Positions 61,469 through 64,000 of a DNA stretch of 64,000 nt are shown here, one piece after another; position 1 is the first letter of the stretch; each line of letters opens with the position of its first letter. The DNA is from an uncultured Christensenella sp. Its GTDB lineage: Bacteria; Bacillota; Clostridia; Christensenellales; Pumilibacteraceae. Below the pieces are notes generated by a model. That model was given only the letters and a program-made list of their open reading frames with translations. It did no database searches and had not been told where the DNA came from. The stretch covers positions 62,001 to 126,000 of the forward strand of contig CAJTPT010000005.1 of assembly GCA_910578545.1 (NCBI GenBank), written 5' to 3'. A program made the position numbers and the translations under genes.

Positions 61469-62791
61469 TTATTCCGAGTGTTTTTTCTTCCAGGCTTTGA
61501 TTTCCTCGAGTCGGGCTTTGAATTTGGATTCCAAGCCTTCCTCGGTGGGAACGTAATATTCTGTGCCGATGAGCGAGTCGGGCAGGCATTGCATTGTGGA
61601 TAGCTTGTCCTGCATGTCATGCGCGTACTTATAGCCTTTGCCGTAGCCGAGGTCCTTCATAAGTCGAGTGGGCGCGTTGCGAATGACGAGCGGAACGGGT
61701 TCCGCAAGCATATTAATCGCGTCGCGCTTGGCATTGTTGTACGCCGATTCCATTGCGTTGGACTTGGGGTCGAGCGCCATATACACGACCGCTTCGGTCA
61801 GGTGTACGGAACATTCCGGCATGCCTATAAAGTGACAGGCTTGATATGCGGCGATTGCAACTTCAAGCGCGCGCGGGTCGGCAAGACCGATGTCCTCGGC
61901 GGCAAACCGCGTGATCCGCCGCGCTATGTACAACGGATCTTCACCCGCCTCGAGCATGCGCGCAAGCCAGTACACCGCCGCGTCGGGATCGGAGTTTCGC
62001 ATGGACTTGTGCAGGGCGGATATGAGGTTGTAGTGCTCTTCGCCGTTCTTGTCGTACAACAGCGATTTTTTGGAAGTGCACTGTTCGATTATCTCTTTTG
62101 TGACAATGATTTTGTCGCCGTCGAGCTCGCCGTTTAAAACCGCCATTTCAAGTGTGGTGAGCGCGTTTCGCGCGTCGCCGTTTGCAAAGCTCGCAATCAT
62201 CTCGATAAGCTCGAGCGGCATTTCCACTCGAAGATCGCCAAAGCCGCGCGGATCGGTTATGGCGCGTGAGAGTAGTTCGGTCAAGTCTTCGGTCTTGAGC
62301 GCTTGAAGAACAAACACCTTACAGCGCGAAAGTAACGCGCCGTTCACCTCGAACGACGGGTTTTCGGTCGTCGCGCCGATTAGGATAATACTGCCTTTTT
62401 CGACGTACGGCAAAAAAGCGTCCTGTTGCGCCTTGTTAAAGCGGTGGATCTCGTCGACAAACAGAATGGTTTTCTCCCCGAAGCGACGGTTTTTTTCCGC
62501 CTGTTCCATGACCTGCTTGATTTCTTTTATGCCGCTCGTGACTGCGGAAAAGTCGATAAAGCTCGCCTTGGTCTTGTGGGCGATTATGCGCGCGAGCGTG
62601 GTTTTGCCAACGCCGGGCGGACCCCAAAATATCATAGAGCCGATTTTGTCGCTTTCTATAAGACGGCGCAAAAGCTTGCCTTCGCCGATAAGATGCTTCT
62701 GCCCGAAAAACTCGTCAAGAGTTTGCGGACGAAGCCGCGCTGCAAGCGGTTGCATTCCGTCGTCTTCAAATAGTGTGCGTTGGTCGGTCAT
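61469..62791 (-). CDS. rarA: Replication-associated recombination protein A (RarA/MgsA)
   Basis: 440-aa AAA+ ATPase acting at stalled forks. Walker A GPPGVGKTT (57-65), Walker B FVDEIHRFN (111-119), sensor GATTENPSFE and the C-terminal MgsA domain from LYDKNGEEHYNLISALHKS onward. GGAGGGCGTACG precedes the ATG. Intact and full length. Confidence 0.95.
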   Translation of the reverse strand: MTDQRTLFEDDGMQPLAARLRPQTLDEFFGQKHLIGEGKLLRRLIESDKIGSMIFWGPPGVGKTTLARIIAHKTKASFIDFSAVTSGIKEIKQVMEQAEKNRRFGEKTILFVDEIHRFNKAQQDAFLPYVEKGSIILIGATTENPSFEVNGALLSRCKVFVLQALKTEDLTELLSRAITDPRGFGDLRVEMPLELIEMIASFANGDARNALTTLEMAVLNGELDGDKIIVTKEIIEQCTSKKSLLYDKNGEEHYNLISALHKSMRNSDPDAAVYWLARMLEAGEDPLYIARRITRFAAEDIGLADPRALEVAIAAYQACHFIGMPECSVHLTEAVVYMALDPKSNAMESAYNNAKRDAINMLAEPVPLVIRNAPTRLMKDLGYGKGYKYAHDMQDKLSTMQCLPDSLIGTEYYVPTEEGLESKFKARLEEIKAWKKKHSE

Positions 62792-62853
62792 CGTACGCCC
62801 TCCGTTTGTATTATACCGCGTTTTGCCGAAAAAGTAAACCCGTTACGCGGCGT

Positions 62854-63564
62854 TTAATCAAGAGGGAACTCGGCTTGCACATAGGAAAGAAGCGCCGAAT
62901 AGTCGCCTTGCGGATAAGACGAAATATCCGCGTTGTTCGGGTTGATAATCCGGTCGGGGAGTAGAAAGACCTTCATCCCCACCGTGGAAGCAACCATGTC
63001 CTCGCCGACGTCGTTGCCGACCATAAGACAGTCGGCAGGGGTTGCGCCTATCAGATCGCAAATCTGTCTGTAATAGTCGGGATTGGGTTTGCAGTATCGC
63101 ATGTTTTCGTACGCCGTGATTAGAATAAAATCGTCGGGGTCGACACCTGCCCACGTCATACGGCGCTTGTGCGCGATTGCGGGGAATATGGGATTGGAAG
63201 CAAGAACTAACGTGTACCCGAGCTTTTTAAGTTGTTTGACCGTAGCGGCGGCGTCGGGGTATAAACCGCAGGAGGACTTAGCCGCGTCAAACTCGGTGCG
63301 GTAAAACTCGTCAAAGTATTGCTCGTCGTAAAGGCGACCGCCGTATTCGCCTGCATAGCATTTCCAAAACACTTCCGCGTTGGTTGCGGCGCCGTCGTTT
63401 TTAACCATTGCGGCAGTGCCTTTGAGGATAGTGTTTATAAGCCGTTTGGGTTCGAGCCCGTGCGGCGCGAGATGAGCCGCAATCGCTTTAAAGTATTCGC
63501 GCACAAATGCGTCTTGGTCCATGGGAAGGAGAGTGCCGTCCAAATCAAACAGTATGTATTTCAT
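62854..63564 (-). CDS. HAD-superfamily phosphatase
   Basis: 236 aa. Motif I FDLDGTLLP (Asp nucleophile, residues 6-14), motif II LASNP, the Lys region and motif IV VGNDVGEDM. A helical cap lies between residues about 15 and 95. Subfamily I; substrate unknown, phosphoglycolate-type phosphatases being the closest general match. CGGAGC precedes the ATG. Confidence 0.88.
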   Translation of the reverse strand: MKYILFDLDGTLLPMDQDAFVREYFKAIAAHLAPHGLEPKRLINTILKGTAAMVKNDGAATNAEVFWKCYAGEYGGRLYDEQYFDEFYRTEFDAAKSSCGLYPDAAATVKQLKKLGYTLVLASNPIFPAIAHKRRMTWAGVDPDDFILITAYENMRYCKPNPDYYRQICDLIGATPADCLMVGNDVGEDMVASTVGMKVFLLPDRIINPNNADISSYPQGDYSALLSYVQAEFPLD

Positions 63565-63733
63565 GAGTTGCTCCGTAATACTAAACGTTGATTGTGTTAT
63601 AGATATATTATATTTGTAAACGCGAAAAATGTCAAAGAAAATAGGTGATAATTAAAATTGAGCGGAACATAACGAGTGGTATAGCGACAAACGAATTTAA
63701 ACACGGAAGAATATATCAACCGCAATAAATCGC

Positions 63734-63762
63734 TTGACAAACAGATTAAACCGTGATAAACT
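63734..63762 (+). promoter_or_regulatory. tRNA-Glu promoter
   Basis: TTGACA (63734-63739), 17 bp, TAAACT (63757-63762), ending 11 bp before the tRNA. Confidence 0.7.
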
Positions 63763-63773
63763 ATAAAAACTGT

Positions 63774-63850
63774 GGCCCCATGGTCAAGCGGTTAAGACAT
63801 CACCCTTTCACGGTGAAATCATGGGTTCGAGTCCCGTTGGGGTCACCAGA
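63774..63850 (+). tRNA. tRNA-Glu(TTC)
   Basis: GGCCCCA acceptor paired with TGGGGTC, anticodon loop CTTTCAC (anticodon TTC), T-arm GGGTTCGAGTCCC and encoded CCA, followed by its own terminator. A substrate for MnmA. Confidence 0.96.
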
Positions 63851-64000
63851 CGCGAATAAATCCGAACACACTTGTTCGGGTTTATTTTTTTGTTCTTCGA
63901 TAATCGTGCCGAGTTCGGAATTTTCTATATCTTCAAAAGAAATCTTTTCTTCGCCGTCTTTGTAGTTGCAAGTGATAATCGCGTAATCGTCGTACAGATA
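63800..64000 (-). CDS. Partial hypothetical protein, 3' end uncertain
   Basis: The minus-strand frame is open from the right edge: YLYDDYAIITCNYKDGEEKI then SFEDIENSELGTIIEEQ looks like genuine coding. Taken literally it continues through the tRNA-Glu terminator and into the tRNA to a stop at 63800, which is suspicious; the real gene may end earlier by a frameshift or be a fragment. Start lies outside the window. Confidence 0.35.
   Translation of the reverse strand, partial: YLYDDYAIITCNYKDGEEKISFEDIENSELGTIIEEQKNKPEQVCSDLFASGDPNGTRTHDFTVKG
63856..63894 (+). terminator. tRNA-Glu terminator
   Basis: AAATCCGAACA / TGTTCGGGTTT arms followed by ATTTTTTT. Confidence 0.85.

Noticed and set aside
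63753..63965. 70-aa plus-strand frame over tRNA-Glu
   Set aside because: It runs through the tRNA and its terminator; typical translation artefact of a tRNA gene.

Overview
The window looks like chromosome from an uncultured, anaerobic gut-type Clostridia (Firmicutes). This is inferred from the gene set (Mini-RNase III, ThyX, YugP peptidase, a stand-alone Spo0A-C domain, ECF-type RibU with an FMN riboswitch, PepF, Cys-box lipoproteins with InlB-like repeats), from sigma-A promoters with 17-bp spacers, and from roughly even GC. No rRNA, CRISPR array or classical insertion sequence was seen.

Layout. 1-6.6 kb: housekeeping genes (end of an unknown zinc-finger-like gene, mrnC, thyX, rlmB, tpiA, gpmI, a DnaQ-like exonuclease, a PHP phosphoesterase). 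6.6-9.5 kb: a duplicated promoter-hairpin repeat, a lipoprotein, and a VUT-family queuosine-precursor transporter behind a terminator-type leader, followed by an SDR. 9.6-16 kb: two large secreted GH13 alpha-amylase lipoproteins with InlB-like and pullulanase-type starch-binding modules. 16-26.7 kb: a HelD/UvrD-like helicase, small proteins, a CDF transporter, mnmA, YugP, a Myb-like regulator, a Nudix hydrolase, asparaginase and a membrane protein. 26.7-36.4 kb: a heterodimeric ABC exporter, two surface proteins, a Na/Pi cotransporter and ribokinase. 36.5-43.2 kb: minus-strand lipoprotein and small regulators, tRNA-Ala, a lipoprotein and a small zinc protein.

The most notable region is 43,368-52,045. 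It is an integrated filamentous-phage (inovirus-like) element inserted at the 3' end of a tRNA-Thr gene and bounded by identical 24-bp direct repeats copied from the tRNA. Its genes run HUH rolling-circle initiator, then a divergent XRE repressor plus ADP-ribosyltransferase operon, three 18-bp operators over back-to-back promoters, small early genes, a probable ssDNA-binding protein, two exported structural or adsorption candidates, a Zot-like assembly ATPase, a coiled-coil protein and a tyrosine recombinase beside the tRNA. The AT-rich ADP-ribosyltransferase is cargo in the lysogeny operon. CTX phage, also filamentous, carries ADP-ribosylating cholera toxin, but this protein has no signal peptide and probably acts inside the host. 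No conventional small major coat protein was found.

52.1-64 kb: tRNA-Thr with an unusual leader carrying two 75-bp repeats that copy the tRNA 5' end, a MATE transporter, ribU with its FMN riboswitch, a DegT-like protein without the PLP lysine, pepF, a lipoprotein, dnaB, a SLOG-like protein, rarA, a HAD phosphatase and tRNA-Glu. Other oddities are a probable AUU start for rlmB and several promoters placed so close to start codons that the mRNAs should be leaderless.
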